A DNA stretch of 64,000 nt, taken from Phytophthora hibernalis (taxonomy: Eukaryota > Oomycota > Peronosporomycetes > Peronosporales > Peronosporaceae). This document shows, one piece after another, positions 1 through 10,494 of the stretch; position 1 is the first letter of the stretch, and every line of letters begins with the position of its first letter. Position numbers and translations under genes: made by a program. Below the pieces are notes generated by a model that did no database searches, was not told where the DNA came from, and saw nothing but the letters and a program-made list of their open reading frames with translations. The stretch lies in the NCBI GenBank assembly GCA_012656075.1, contig JAAKBF010000014.1, forward strand, positions 310,001 to 374,000. The letters run 5' to 3'.

Positions 1-267
1 AACGTCGGTGAACTGCGCCGAATGTCAGTGAATGATAATTATCGACGCCATGGCATTGGTCGCATCTTGGTCGGGGTGCTTGAACAGTGGGCACAGGAAC
101 ACGGTTTTCGGAAGGTCTGGCTGGGCACAGGCGCCGTGATGGACACGGCGCGAGCATTCTACATGTCCATGGACTATGCCCAGACGAAGACGGTTGTTAT
201 CAACGAGGACCCTCTCGTCGAAGGCATCCTGTTCGAAAAGGAGCTGAGCAGTGATGTATTCGGTTGA
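1..267 (+). CDS. GNAT-family N-acetyltransferase, 3' end only
   Basis: The frame is open from the window edge to the TGA at 265-267, so only the last 88 codons of a longer gene are present and the start lies outside. The visible part is the C-terminal half of a GNAT fold. It has the acetyl-CoA pyrophosphate-binding loop R-R-H-G-I-G at residues 15-20 counted from the edge, preceded by the usual E-L-R-R-M-S-V strand, and then the A-R-A-F-Y-M-S-M-D-Y segment that normally supplies the late aromatic residue near the thiol. Such enzymes move an acetyl group from acetyl-CoA to an amine. The substrate cannot be read from this fragment. No introns or frame breaks are seen. Confidence 0.8.
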   Translation, partial: NVGELRRMSVNDNYRRHGIGRILVGVLEQWAQEHGFRKVWLGTGAVMDTARAFYMSMDYAQTKTVVINEDPLVEGILFEKELSSDVFG

Positions 268-1388
268 TACGAATATGTTCCTGTTGAGAATTCGCGGTGC
301 GAGCCTCATTACCGGTAGAGCAACGAAAGTGTAGAACGAGGCCATGAACGCTACGATACCTGACCTAATTTGTGGCTCACACATGTATCCTACCCATGAC
401 ATGAACCAGAAACCCATGCGAAGCGCATGTCAGTACATCGACCCCAAAAGCAGTTTCTTATGTTCATACCCTGGTTTCCAATAACTTACAACTTAGAGCT
501 TAGGACTCGACTTCTTTTACTTGCTTGCCATGTCAGCCATGGCCTTGAGATTCACCGCCATGGCGTATACGAAGAAGACGACAAAAATGATCCAGATAGC
601 GATGCATGCCGTCCGTGAATATTTGATATTTCAAAAATGATTACGCAATAATTCTCTGGATTTTATATCCAGAGTCTACATGTACCAGGAATTGTAACGA
701 GGTCTGAATCCTTGAATTTCTAATACCTTTCCTAATACGATATGAATACTTAATCAAATGTGTAAAATGCCTGCTATATTTAATATCCGGGAAGAATATT
801 ATTATATTTGTGACGGTTGACCAATCTGCAGAAGATTTGGACAAAACACCATTATGATTCGATATCACTTGTAATTGTATTTTATCTGCAGCAGATGATT
901 TATCCAGACCGTTCCAGTAATATTTCGGATTTTTTTCTTTGAGCAACACACTACGGTAAGTTACCGTCGGTAACCAAGCACCATATACTGGTACAGTATT
1001 ACAGTGGTGTGTTGAATGACTGCATACCCGGGCTACCGTCCCGGGGCGCAGTTCGTAAGAACGGGTATCGCCTAGACGAGGCGCTACCCGCAAATGGCAG
1101 TTATAACCCTTTCAAAGTCGTTCAGCAAAAATACCGCAATGCACTGAATTAGGGAAGTATTCGACCAGCTGTTCTATGTGATACACTTAATTCCAGGCAC
1201 TCAATTCCACAGAAGGAAAGTTCCCAAGGAAACACCAACACCGAGAAGAGAAGCTAACGAGAGCGCGTCCCATAATGGCCACTACAAGTCCAGCTCTCTA
1301 ATCACGGTAGTGTGCATTTGAGATACCCTTAAGTTCTTGCAGTAGTGTATTTTGCGAGCTTACCATTATCTGCCATACAATCGCTTCA
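268..1388. other. Intergenic, AT-rich, no firm gene
   Basis: No convincing gene. A short minus-strand open stretch at 517-618 ends in TAA and would encode a strongly hydrophobic segment (I-W-I-I-F-V-V-F-F-V-Y) followed by a small polar tail. It could be the last exon of a one-pass membrane protein, but no donor/acceptor pair linking it upstream was found. A small stem-loop (arms CTCTGGAT/ATCCAGAG) lies near 654-675. Longer minus-strand open frames here have no recognisable domain. Confidence 0.3.
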
Positions 1389-1637
1389 ATGAATAGATCG
1401 GACCCAAAGGCGGACGAAGAGCATGGTGCGTCTGAGGACAGTGGCCAGGAAATCAGCGAACACGACTCCGAGCAAGCGAGTGACGACGGTGATGGTGACG
1501 CCAGCGAAGACTCTGAGGGGTCGCTGGTCGGGGAAGACGAAGCAAGAGGAATACAACCAACACCCGTGCCGTCGCGTGTTAGATCCAGGTCCGGCGACAA
1601 CAGTTATCCACCACGGGCAGTGAAGGACATAAGGTGA
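1389..1637 (+). CDS. Acidic low-complexity ORF, unrecognised
   Basis: An ATG-started 82-codon frame, rich in Asp/Glu/Ser with few hydrophobic residues, so disordered if made. Its composition resembles the acidic tail of the oxygenase pseudogene ending at 3018 and the acidic N-terminus of the PiggyBac at 18.2-18.7 kb. It may therefore be a detached piece of a transposon protein. No domain is visible and it may not be expressed. Confidence 0.25.
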   Translation: MNRSDPKADEEHGASEDSGQEISEHDSEQASDDGDGDASEDSEGSLVGEDEARGIQPTPVPSRVRSRSGDNSYPPRAVKDIR

Positions 1638-1678
1638 ATCCCAGATACATAATAGGGAATCACACAGACACTGAACGG

Positions 1679-1733
1679 GAGATGTGCTATGCTTGTATCT
1701 GTGGATTTCACAGATACAAGCAAAGCACATCTC
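1679..1733. repeat. Near-perfect 25-bp fold-back palindrome, 5-nt loop
   Basis: Arms 1679-1703 and 1709-1733 are reverse complements with a single mismatch, separated by the five bases GATTT. The arms read GAGATGTGCT... inward from both sides. No coding or termination role is apparent. It has the same geometry as the palindrome at 15476-15542 inside the Helitron. Confidence 0.85.
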
Positions 1734-1984
1734 TCTCTCTCCGTTACGTCATCTAAAATTTACAATGACGCGTGTGGGCACCTTGAATGGGGTCGATATA
1801 GCGGCCACCCTTCACAATCAAACTGACCACGGCGCGAACACGCTTCAAAACGCACCCGCGCCTCGCAGCGGACTGTTAAGCTCGGCACGGTCCCGCCGGC
1901 CCCGTGCGCTGCTACTGCGGCCCGCCAGCAGCCTGTGAAGCTAGGTCAGGTCGCGCCGGCCCCGTAGTGAAGCATGGGTTTAGC

Positions 1985-3018
1985 ATGTCTGAAATGGCAC
2001 GCTTGTGGAACATAGGATACGTTGTAAGAAAATCGATGATAGATGATGACATGTGTGAACGTGCATTGGATGAGGTGCGCCCTCTAATATTCGAGCCAAT
2101 CTTTCGGAGGGTATACTCCAAAACGACGACCCCTATCGACGACAAGTTGACTTGCACCCCATTGGTGATGAGGTTGAGCGCATTCACGACATCGAGGCTA
2201 CAAACGTGGAAGACACAAACAGCCACTGGAATGTAAAGGAGACTTCCTGACACGCTCTGAAATCGCTTCCTGGGGGCCGGGACCAAGACGTGCATCAGGA
2301 CTTCCCTAGTTTTGAGATCGCGCGTGCACTTCTGAAGCATGGCTTAGTCCAAGCCTCTATTATGGTGGCGCTGATGGACGAAACGTATCTTCACGTTTAC
2401 CCTGGTTGTCTTGGAGGCCAAGCGGACAAGTCTAAGTGCCTGACTGTAACCTTACAAAAGGGTGACCTTCTGATGTTTCATGGAAATCTCGCTCACGGAG
2501 GAGCAAAGTATAGGCTGGAGAACATTCGTCTCCATTGTTACGTGTGTGTCCAAGGAGTGAGACAAAAGATGAACGCAACAGAAGCAGTGACGTTTAAGAC
2601 ATACAGGTGCGACAAGTGTATGGCTGGTGCGTTTACGCGTGAAGATTCGGCTACACACAAGCGAGGCTGTAATGTGGCAAAACCATACCAGTGTACACAC
2701 TGTGACCACTCCTACGACCTTTCGAATTCATTGACCAAGCACATTGGGCGCCACCACCCGGACGTACGTATCGGACGAGGTCACCGACGCAGCCAGGTTG
2801 TGGAAGCGGACAGTCAAGAGGATGGCGACTCGCCCGACGACGAGATGGAAGAGCGCAGCGAGGAAGAAGCCAGCGAGGAGGATGACAGTGACGAGGAAAA
2901 CAATGACGAGAGCGAAGAAGACGAAAGTGACGAAGACGAGAGTGACGACGAAGACGAGAGTGACGACGAAGACGAGAGTGACGAAAGTGACGATATTCAG
3001 ATGGAAGAGAGTGAGTAG
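1985..3018 (+). pseudogene. 2-oxoglutarate/Fe(II) oxygenase-like protein with C2H2 zinc finger and acidic tail
   Basis: The N-terminal part starts at ATG 1985 and runs in frame 2 to about 2105. Homology-like sequence continues in frame 1, with an in-frame TGA near 2248, to the stop at 3018. The frame-1 part contains H-Q-D at the position of the Fe-binding HxD, then L-M-F-H-G-N-L-A-H-G-G with the distal His, and E-N-I-R-L-H-C-Y with the Arg that would hold 2-oxoglutarate. After the oxygenase fold come a C-x2-C..H..C knuckle and a classical C2H2 finger (C-T-H-C ... H-I-G-R-H-H), then about 60 residues of Glu/Asp/Ser repeats. The family and order are inferred from motifs. The substrate is unknown, and nucleic-acid targeting is only suggested by the fingers. 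One frameshift and one stop make this copy look dead unless they are sequencing errors. Confidence 0.6.
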
Positions 3019-3063
3019 CCATAACTGAGAATAATTGGAAGGTGGCAATATATGGATTTTTTT

Positions 3064-3147
3064 GTGACACATGACATTACAAATTTTGGTGACAAGTGAC
3101 ATTACAAATTTTAGTGACAAGTGACAATGCAAATTTAGGTGACAACC
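3064..3147. repeat. 25-bp tandem repeat, about 3.3 copies
   Basis: Units begin GTGACA at 3064, 3089, 3114 and 3139, an exact 25-bp spacing, with a shared ACAAATTT core. It lies between the oxygenase pseudogene and the C-terminal end of the MULE and may belong to the MULE end, but no matching inverted copy was found at the other side. Confidence 0.8.
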
Positions 3148-3184
3148 GCATAATTCGAGAGTTGGTGATATCGATAAACTAAGG

Positions 3185-5231
3185 CTACGTGTCAGGACAC
3201 AAGTTAAACTGCACGTCTAAAGCTCTCGATGCTAGCAACGGCCTGCCGTTCAACGATTCCGTCAATGGCAATACTCCATTGGTATCCGCCGTCGACGAAG
3301 GTTGCGCGACAGTTTTTTTCTTCTTGCCTGACGAATCACCTTTCGCTTTGCGGACTTGACGATTGAATAGCTTCTCTGTTTTTTCTTCAACACCGGGCCG
3401 CCCCATCCGCTTTGCCTTCCTCCCCACAATTATGTGGCAACACGTCTTGAATTTAGTGTAAAACTTGCAGCCTTCTCGACGTCAACGATCCACCCTTCTA
3501 TAGGCATGGAATCACTGTGGGCGTACCACAGTGACCACGTTACAACGTTGTTGTAAAGCTAAGCGGCACGAGCACGTTGTTATCGAACGAGTAGCGCAGG
3601 CCCGACGCTGAGCTCCATGTCCACGGGTTCTGCAGCGTCTCCCGATTCGGTGAATGGGCCGTCGATTGCGAGATTCAGCTCCTCTGCATCTTGCGTTGCT
3701 GGCTCAGGGTCTTTCGGGAGTTGCTTAACACGGCAGAGCCTCGGATTGTCGGTCGCGTACACGACAACACGTCCCGTAGCCATTATGGAGGCGGCAGCCT
3801 TGGCTGCTGCGGTTGTCGGGGGCTGGATTTTAGTATCAGCTGTTGGTGTATGGATGGTTGCATCCTATACCACCGTCATAGTCACCGTGAGAAGGCGCTG
3901 CATGAAGTATCGGCGTCGTCCGGTGTATTTTTCAATATTGCGTTGAAAGTTTCACAGAGATTGTTGGTAGTGGCATACACAAGAGAAGAGCGAAATACTT
4001 GCCAGCGCCAGAATCGACTGTCTAGCCACTGCTCGGTAAAGTACTTCGAAAAAGCCTTCAACTCAGGAATGGCTTTCCACTCAGCCAGTACGGTATCTTT
4101 CAGAATATAGTACGTGTTCATGTTGTCAGCGTAGTGAATTCGTACAATACCATCCATCACTGCCCTGCGTTGCTTCCAGTGCAAATGCCTTGTTCGTTTC
4201 CGCACATTGTACAGCACGTGGAAGAAACACATAAGATAGGTCGCAGTGTCAAACGGCGTAACTTGCCGAAAGCCATTGAGCTGGGCATCTTCTGCATCTC
4301 CCATCACTGCGTCAATGTGAAGTGTCGACAACGGTCGCACGTGTTTCACCACCCGGACGAGCGCACTCGAACACATAGCGTATTCCTTAGCAGTGCGACG
4401 ACTGACCACAAAAATAGCCGCAAGCTGGTACGATCTGGACGAGTCGGAGAACCCGCATGTGATAACCGGATAGCTTAGATCGTTTAACTTGAACGTAGCG
4501 TCCGCATGAAATAGCGTAAAACGACTCGGGGTGGCGTACTCGATACAAGCATTGACAATTGCGAGACTAGAGACCCCTACCACGAAAGAATCTTCATCGG
4601 TTCCCTTGCCAACGTGCGTATGCCCACCCCCATCTTCACGATATCTAAAACAAAACGCTGTGTTTAAGTCGCCGGTCGGGTTGAATGCATTCTTGCAAAC
4701 AAGTTCTCGAACGACATGGCGTGAATTCTTGGTGCCCTGAAGACGGCGCAAGTAATTCGCGCAGTTTGATACTTGAGCTAGCGTAGGGTACCCTCTATTA
4801 GTCTGAAGGATATCGGTAGATCGACACATGCTGCTCAAAATAAGCTGCGGAGGAACGGCGCACTCGTCTTGCTGTAAAATATATTTCTTCATTTCTGCAT
4901 TGATGACAGCTTTGTGTGGTCCTTCACAATCGACAGTCCTATCGCGAGCGTGATCAACCCTGTTGTGGAACACTTGACACAGCTTTAATTCTTCACAAAG
5001 CCAGACTTTCCAGACAAATTTGCAGGCTCCATATAGCTTACAAGTCTGGCTTCCGCAACGAAATCTTGTCTCCGTCATTGTGTGGTCGCAGTGCTCGCAA
5101 ATACGGCATGGACGTGATGGATCTGTGTGTGCAACACGTGCACAGCAAAATTCCAGTTCTTTGAAGTCGTCCAGATCCGCTGTCGTTTCGAGCGTACAAA
5201 GATTTTCCCAATTGTAGACGATTCGGCGCAT
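3185..5231 (-). pseudogene. MULE-type transposase with FLYWCH/WRKY-like and SWIM zinc fingers
   Basis: The main open frame (5231 down to 3882) starts with a Cys/His cluster (C-E-H-C-D-H ... R-C-G-S-Q-T-C ... C-K-F-V-W) like the FLYWCH/GCM zinc fingers of Mutator-like elements. The MULE catalytic core follows: first Asp in F-H-A-D-A-T-F, second Asp in V-M-G-D-A-E-D, the C-F-F-H motif between, and the Glu in N-L-C-E-T-F-N-A. Near 3940 the frame is lost. The continuation is found in another frame (3783-3580) after a TAG, and a further frame near 3470-3440 shows a SWIM-like C-K-F-Y-T-K-F-K-T-C-C-H followed by the basic R-M-G-R-P tail ending at 3185. Several indels and a stop make this a decayed copy. 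Terminal inverted repeats could not be identified. Confidence 0.75.
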
Positions 5232-5259
5232 AGCTCAGATGTCACAAGACGGTACCACA

Positions 5260-5535
5260 TCACTCTAAATCACCAGTCCCCAGACTCTAGCGCGTCACTC
5301 CAAACCATCAGTCACCAGACGCTAACACGTCCTTCCTCATCTCCAGCCAGAAGTAGCTCGCGCGTCACTCCAGCTCCCCGTCACCAGACGCTAGCACGTC
5401 CTTCCTGATCTTCAGCCACAAGTCGCTCACGGACCTCCAGTCACCCGAAGCTCTCGCATTACCTCAGATCTCCAGTCACCTGACTCTCTCGCGCGATACT
5501 CCAGATCTCCAGCCACTAGACTCACACGCGCTCGA
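5260..5535. repeat. Degenerate ~35/70-bp minisatellite
   Basis: Units resembling CACTCCAGATCTCCAGTCAC plus CAGACGCTAGCACGT recur about every 35 bp. The clearest pair starts at 5292 and 5362 (70-bp spacing). Related motifs (GGTCGCTACGCT) continue to about 5670. It lies just upstream of the MULE start codon and may be its sub-terminal repeat region. Confidence 0.6.
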
Positions 5536-6810
5536 ACGTTTAGCAATCCACACTCGTACGCTTCACCACGAATCTTACCGGTCGCTACGCTGGCACGTGT
5601 CACCTCCAGATGTACAGATCTCAAGGCGTTACACTCCCACGGGCTACTTCCAGACTTACAGGTCGCTACGCTCGCCCACGCCACCCCTTGTCGTACTGAT
5701 CTTCTGATGCCACACGCACACTTGGATGTGCGCGTCTTTATGGGGTTTGGGTGCTGGACGATGCCACACTCACTCTCGGTGCCTTTATGGGTCCGGCCCT
5801 TGACGCTGTGTTGGATAATGAATATCAGTGGCTGGCGGTCGCATTAATCTGTACTAGTTTAGGCACATTCGCCCTCTCCAATGTGTCCCACCTTATCTTA
5901 GCTCACGAACTGTGTGGATTTACACCATGTGACAAGCTTATCTGTGCGAAACTCTGCTTGTCTGTGGTTATACCGAATCGTCTGTGCGGTTTACCTGTTC
6001 TGTCTGTGGAATTCTACCGTTCTCGCAGTGAAGCGACTGAACCTCGGCCGTCCTGCCCAACAAGCTACGATTGGCCACGTAGACCAGGGCGGCGGCGTAT
6101 TATCTGCAATAAATCAGCTGGACCCGAGGGAATAAAGCGGCCGTAAGAGTGGGTCCGAGGGTAATGTACGCCCGTGCAGCAGTCGCGCCAGTGGCTCGTC
6201 CAAGCGATTCGGAAGAGGAGCATGGTCGCAAAAATAGCGGTGGGGATTCTGAGAATAGCAGAGGAAGGCAGTGGACAAGGCACTGAACAAGGCTTCGACG
6301 AAGCGGACGACGAAGAAAATGCTGACGCCGATGAAGAATGTGTGGACGAGTTGTCCCAGTATCCGGTGCAACTGAAGTGCACGAAGGTGGCAGTGCCAAC
6401 GAAGCGTCGGGAAGTGGGGGATTCCAGGAAGGCACGCTGTAAACTCCTTGTGAGGACAGCCCGTCCAGGGGGCAGTGACGCGTAAGGATCGTAGGCGGAT
6501 AGGTCAATGTAGCCGTTAACTCGAGCAAGCTTAAAGAGATAATCAAGTGAAGACTTTGTTTTTGGCAGGATACTTTTCAACGGCTTACATGCCTGAAGCC
6601 GTAGAGAGTACGCCCTTGCCGTTTAAGTGCAAACAGAACGTCCATCGTTGTACAGACAACGACCGGCAAATCCCCGACAATAAAATACACCTGAAGCGAG
6701 TGGCACTGTCGCTTTGAACTGGGAAAATTAATCAGATTTAAGCCAATCATATTTTTACTAAATTAAATGAATGGCTGCTACAATGCTGGTCTACAGGTAC
6801 CAGTATCAAA
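5536..6810. other. No firm gene; two short uncertain ORFs
   Basis: A plus-strand open frame at 5751-6146 has a hydrophobic first half and no recognisable domain. At 6166-6485 acidic residues appear in two overlapping frames (S-D-S-E-E-E-H and D-E-A-D-D-E-E-N-A-D-A), suggesting one frameshifted acidic ORF like that at 1389. Nothing else supports genes here. Confidence 0.3.
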
Positions 6811-7549
6811 TGAGTCCATTTAAAACAAAATGATCGCTAAGCCCTTTTTGAGTTTTTTGCTAGAGGGCTTTGAAGCCGAGGTATCGATTTTTCGTATCTA
6901 AGCGGGAAGCGAGAAAACTGCGAAAAGGCTAACCACTCCGAATCGAAAGCCTGCGACGGTTAGAGGACGTCTCTGCGTGCTAGGAGCGGATGCAAGTCCC
7001 TAGGAGGGCGATGCCCTTCCCGACAATGAGAAGGGAAGTGCGCAGGGTCATTCTCGTCGTGGCTGTGTTGTTTGCCGAAGCGGCTGCCATAGTGGCTGTC
7101 AAACTACATCGAAATGAGACATGCTGTTTCGCACCATGCTTCCAGTCGAAACCATCAAGGTAAGTTGACATCGGATTGGTTGAATTATATTTTTGCCACT
7201 TCTGATTGGCTACTTCATGATTTGGACTCACGAGCGAAATATTTTATTCGAAATGATCGTTAACGAGCGCAGACTTCACGTGCCATTTCGGTGCAGTTCC
7301 AGGCGTTTCTGTGTGTTCTAGGTGGCATGGTTCGATTCAGAAGTGTCTGTAGATTATGTATGCTGAAAAATTGGCCTCTTGTCTTCGAGCACGGAGATAC
7401 ATTTTTCGATTCGCCATAAGTTTGGTTGTACCCCATATTTTTCGTAAAGTAAGGGCTCTACTGTGTAGTACAGACACTCAGCTTTTTGAAGTGCGTAACT
7501 CCTATTTGAGGTTTAATAGTTAACGATCATTTTGTTTTAAATGGACTCA
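6811..7549. mobile_element. 739-bp MITE-like element with 30-bp terminal inverted repeats
   Basis: The left end 6811-6840 (TGAGTCCATTTAAAACAAAA then TGATCGCTAA) is the reverse complement of the right end 7520-7549 with one mismatch in 30. Flanks give at most a 2-bp AA duplication, so the superfamily is unclear. No transposase is encoded. The interior carries a second partial copy of the motif (GGACTCA near 7224 and TGATCGTTAA near 7253), hinting at an older nested or tandem copy. A short non-autonomous DNA transposon is the simplest reading. Confidence 0.75.
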
Positions 7550-8065
7550 AATCATGCCGGGTTTTGTCAATATGTACTCGGTTGGAACGCAATTTGTCTT
7601 AAACGGCGCCCCCGGTCCTTGCGGTTTTAACTGTGTTGATTGCTTAGTCGCGGTTTTGTTTTAACGTCACAACGCCCAAATGAAGAGTCCATAGTCGTCA
7701 CAATTCACCATAATGAAGTCCTATATAATTAGAACGCATCGATTTTGATACGGACAAAAGAGCAACATTCCTGTAATGGAATACATTTGCCGCGTTTTTG
7801 CACTTTGTGGGTTGGATTATGTACATTACTGTTTTTCTTGGGATTGTTATGCACAAAATTTGATCGCCCAGATTGAAATTTTATCCAATCACAACCTCCT
7901 AATTAAATATGGCGTGTTTTGCTGTCGTTTTTGGATAATGAAGTGATACCGTAAATCACGGCAATCATGCACAGGGCGGGCAAAGTGCAAGGTATAAGTG
8001 GAGTTAGTTTTGGCCAATTAAAATGCAGCAGGAAATTGAAGTGCGGACGACTCTGGAAACCCAGC
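7550..8065. other. Intergenic, nothing recognised
   Basis: AT-rich with no sustained coding pattern. It is the downstream flank of the small spliced gene ending at 8066. Confidence 0.5.
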
Positions 8066-8944
8066 TTACACCCACGTTAAATTTGCCAGCCGAACGGTAG
8101 CTTGGCATTGCTTCTCGCGGAAGAACCCGAGGTTGGAGTAGCTGGTGATCCGTACGATGCTACCCGGTGGAGGTAGCTTACTGTCGTCCGAGGTGACAGT
8201 CCAGGAAGTGGCCGTGAAAAGTAACGAGTCGATGGCTTGTGCGTTGGCTGAGTATTGATCTCGGAAGGTCTGTCCACAAAACGCCAAGGCATTTTAGAAG
8301 CATATGATGTCATAACTCACGTTTTGACAACCGCCCGCACCTCTAGCAAATCACGTAGCAGCTCAGGTAAGCTAGCATCGATGCAATGCAGGCGAACAAA
8401 CTTCCACTGCTTGTACTGGTGGTCCGACACCCATACCAACTTCATGCGGATCAGAATGGGCTCGGGGCTTGGGTATTCCTGTAGATAGATCTGCAAGTCT
8501 AATCACAAAGTGGTGCGCAAAGTTAGCATTATTAATGACGTCACATTGGAAACCCATCGTTTTTCAAGTCTTACCATTCACAGTAGATATTTACCGAGCT
8601 CCAGCACCGTCAGTGCGCGATGAAAGTAGCTCCCTCATGCGTTGATATGGATGAATAACAATGTCTCTCCGACCAAACTTCATCTTTGTATGGTACATAT
8701 TAGCCAATGCGATTGGTCTTTAATTCGGTTTTGGCCAATAAAACCATCTCTATGGTTTTTGGCGAATCGAATCACGTCAACGATTTTATTTTATCCAATA
8801 AAAATACGATTTTACGTTGCAGTCGGAAGCTGAGCGATTCCAACATATCTGGTCCGAGCTGACGCCCAGATATGTGTATCGTGCTACAAGCGAGAGGTGC
8901 GCCACGTATCACTCGCATATTTGCCGCCTCTCCGACCAAGAGTA

Positions 8945-9897
8945 ATGAGCCTGAACGATTGGAAGCCCGCCAACACCAAGCGCGCGCTTGGTGTTGGCTT
9001 CGACTCGACTACACAAGAGGAAGAGAGGTTAGCCGCAAGCTCTTCAATTCGAGTCATGCGCTGGGTAACAAGGGCTTCAATGTCTGCGCTGCTGTGAGAG
9101 ATGTGCTGACAGCAACTATCTTCCTCCACTACCCGTCATTGATGAAGACCAACGCGCAGGCGCCTGCAATGAAGACGATCCAGCGATGCGTTGAAGCCTC
9201 TGGTTTGACGATGACGAGTCTGCTTGCTTGGTCACAGCAACTCACGAGGTCAAAAGCTCAAGCCAACACCACCGCAGAAGACCTGATGGAAGGAAACGTG
9301 AAGGCCAAAGTTGCGTTCGAACATCAGACTGCCTTGATTGAAAGGTTAATCGAGGTCAACCGTAGCCTCGAGGCTCGAGTCAAATCCCTAGAAGCTGCAA
9401 ATACCAACACTGAAGCGAAATCATCAGCACATGTAGATCAAGCCAAGCGACCAAGAGATGAAGATGAAATCGTACCGGTGAAGCGCCGACGCCGTTCAAA
9501 GACGATACCACTTATGGACACCTGGTTCGCGTGGTACACTGCCGTTCCGCGCGGATGGCTAAGCACGGACAAGCACAAGAAATCAGATGCCAAGCAGCTT
9601 GTGGCCTTCATGAAGCTCTATATCGAAGACGGATACACGCTCGACGAGTCATCGCCCAGCTACAAGGATAATGTCCGTCAGCTCGGAGAGTTAGCGTCAA
9701 GCAAAGTCACTGCGTACCTTGGCGCGCGAGGCGTAAAACGTCAAGGGATCCAACGCTGTACTCAAGGCGCTTCGGCAGCTGCATCGCGAGGAAGCCTCAA
9801 CGACCTCATCAACGCCTATCGCCAGCGTCTCGCCATCGATAGAGATGTAGACCCTGCACCTATTCATCACCAAGGCACACTCAAGCTGCTCCCGTAA
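8945..9897 (+). pseudogene. Crypton recombinase remnant (N-terminus plus C-terminal coiled coil/DNA-binding region)
   Basis: ATG 8945 matches the start of the copy-2 protein (M-S-L-N-D-x-K-P-A-N-T), but after eleven codons a deletion fuses this to the region just after the catalytic tyrosine and shifts frame. Downstream, the second frame is intact to TAA 9895-9897. It contains a heptad-like coiled coil (Q-T-A-L-I-E-R-L-I-E-V-N ... L-E-A-R-V-K-S-L-E), a basic patch P-V-K-R-R-R-R-S-K resembling a nuclear localisation signal, and a C-terminal W-F-A-W-Y-T ... G-W-L-S domain like the GCR1_C-type DNA-binding regions described in Cryptons. All catalytic residues are missing, so movement would need a recombinase from another copy. 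Unlike copy 2, its C-terminal frame has no indel, which makes it the better template for this part of the protein. Confidence 0.75.
8970..8997. repeat. 28-bp perfect palindrome at Crypton deletion junction
   Basis: The 28 bases from CCAACACCAAGCGCG to CGCTTGGTGTTGG are their own reverse complement. Copy 2 has only the first arm at this place. The second arm is therefore an inverted templated copy, followed at once by sequence from 1.1 kb downstream. Confidence 0.85.
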
Positions 9898-9982
9898 CGC
9901 AACACGATCTTCTTTCCGCGTCCATGTAGTCGGTGCTTCCGTTGATGTCAGATCTGCAACAGTCATTCGAGCATAGAAAATT

Positions 9983-10047
9983 TACCGATGAGCGGAATCG
10001 AACCACCTTCTTCCCTTTCGGGAGCTCTTCCATTGAGCTACATCGGT
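9983..10047 (-). ncRNA. tRNA-like Pol III gene without a normal anticodon arm (Crypton copy 1)
   Basis: Read on the minus strand from 10047 to 9983. A 7-bp acceptor stem pairs ACCGATG with CATCGGT. Then come TA, a D arm GCTC-AATGGAA-GAGC, a shrunken middle hairpin CCC-GAAA-GGG, and a T arm GGTGG-TTCGATT-CCGCT with two wobbles. The A box TAGCTCAATGG and B box GGTTCGATTCC both match consensus, and AAATTTT follows at once as a likely Pol III terminator. The molecule is 65 nt, about 8-10 nt short, because the anticodon stem-loop is only a tetraloop hairpin. It cannot decode normally. It lies antisense to the recombinase gene and just beyond its stop, and is identical in copy 2. It could be a SINE-like head, a Pol III promoter, or a tRNA mimic; transcription is not shown by sequence. 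Confidence 0.7.
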
Positions 10048-10494
10048 GGGGTTAGACAACAACCTCGCAGGGGTACTCGTCTGGAGTGCTCGACGGGGAA
10101 TTAACGGTGATTCACAGCTCTTCGTGGCCGCGACAAACCCTCTAAGGTGACCGATGCTCGGTACACCCCCTCAATTCACCGCGCCGGGTGGTCAATCGAG
10201 CACTGAGCTCACAGGGCAAAACGGCGCAGCAAAATTGCACGTGCGCCACTCATTTACGAGGCGTAATTACGTATACCACCTATCAAAGAGCCAATCATTT
10301 GAGAGGATGTATTTTTACGAAACCTTCACAATCTGGTGTGATATAAAATTTTGCGATGCGTCGGATGCTGGTCGGAGTTGCACTGACGGTCGGAGACGTG
10401 ACGATATGGAGTGAGCGGTTCTTTACCCTCGGTAACAGTGCCTTTGTTACTCGAAGGCGGCACCGATCGTGCCGTATCATCGCTCGGGATTGGG

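Larger units (their letters stand above)
8644..10410 (+). mobile_element. Crypton-family tyrosine-recombinase element, copy 1 (internally deleted)
   Basis: Both ends carry GATATGGA (8644-8651 and 10403-10410). Next to the left core is TGAATAACAATGTCTCTCCGACC, given here in two parts: TGAATAACAAT and GTCTCTCCGACC. The right end, read inward, has GTCACGTCTCCGACC, so a GTCTC(T)CCGACC arm lies in inverted orientation at both ends, as expected of recombinase binding sites. The element is nearly identical to copy 2 at 34028-36871 except for a loss of about 1.1 kb that removes most of the recombinase domain. The loss is marked by a 28-bp perfect palindrome at 8970-8997. It lies in an exon of a minus-strand gene. 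Confidence 0.8.

Noticed and set aside
3064..5535. 25-bp and 35-bp repeats as the two terminal repeats of the MULE
   Set aside because: The two repeat families share no sequence in either orientation, so they cannot be a TIR pair; they are kept only as local repeats.
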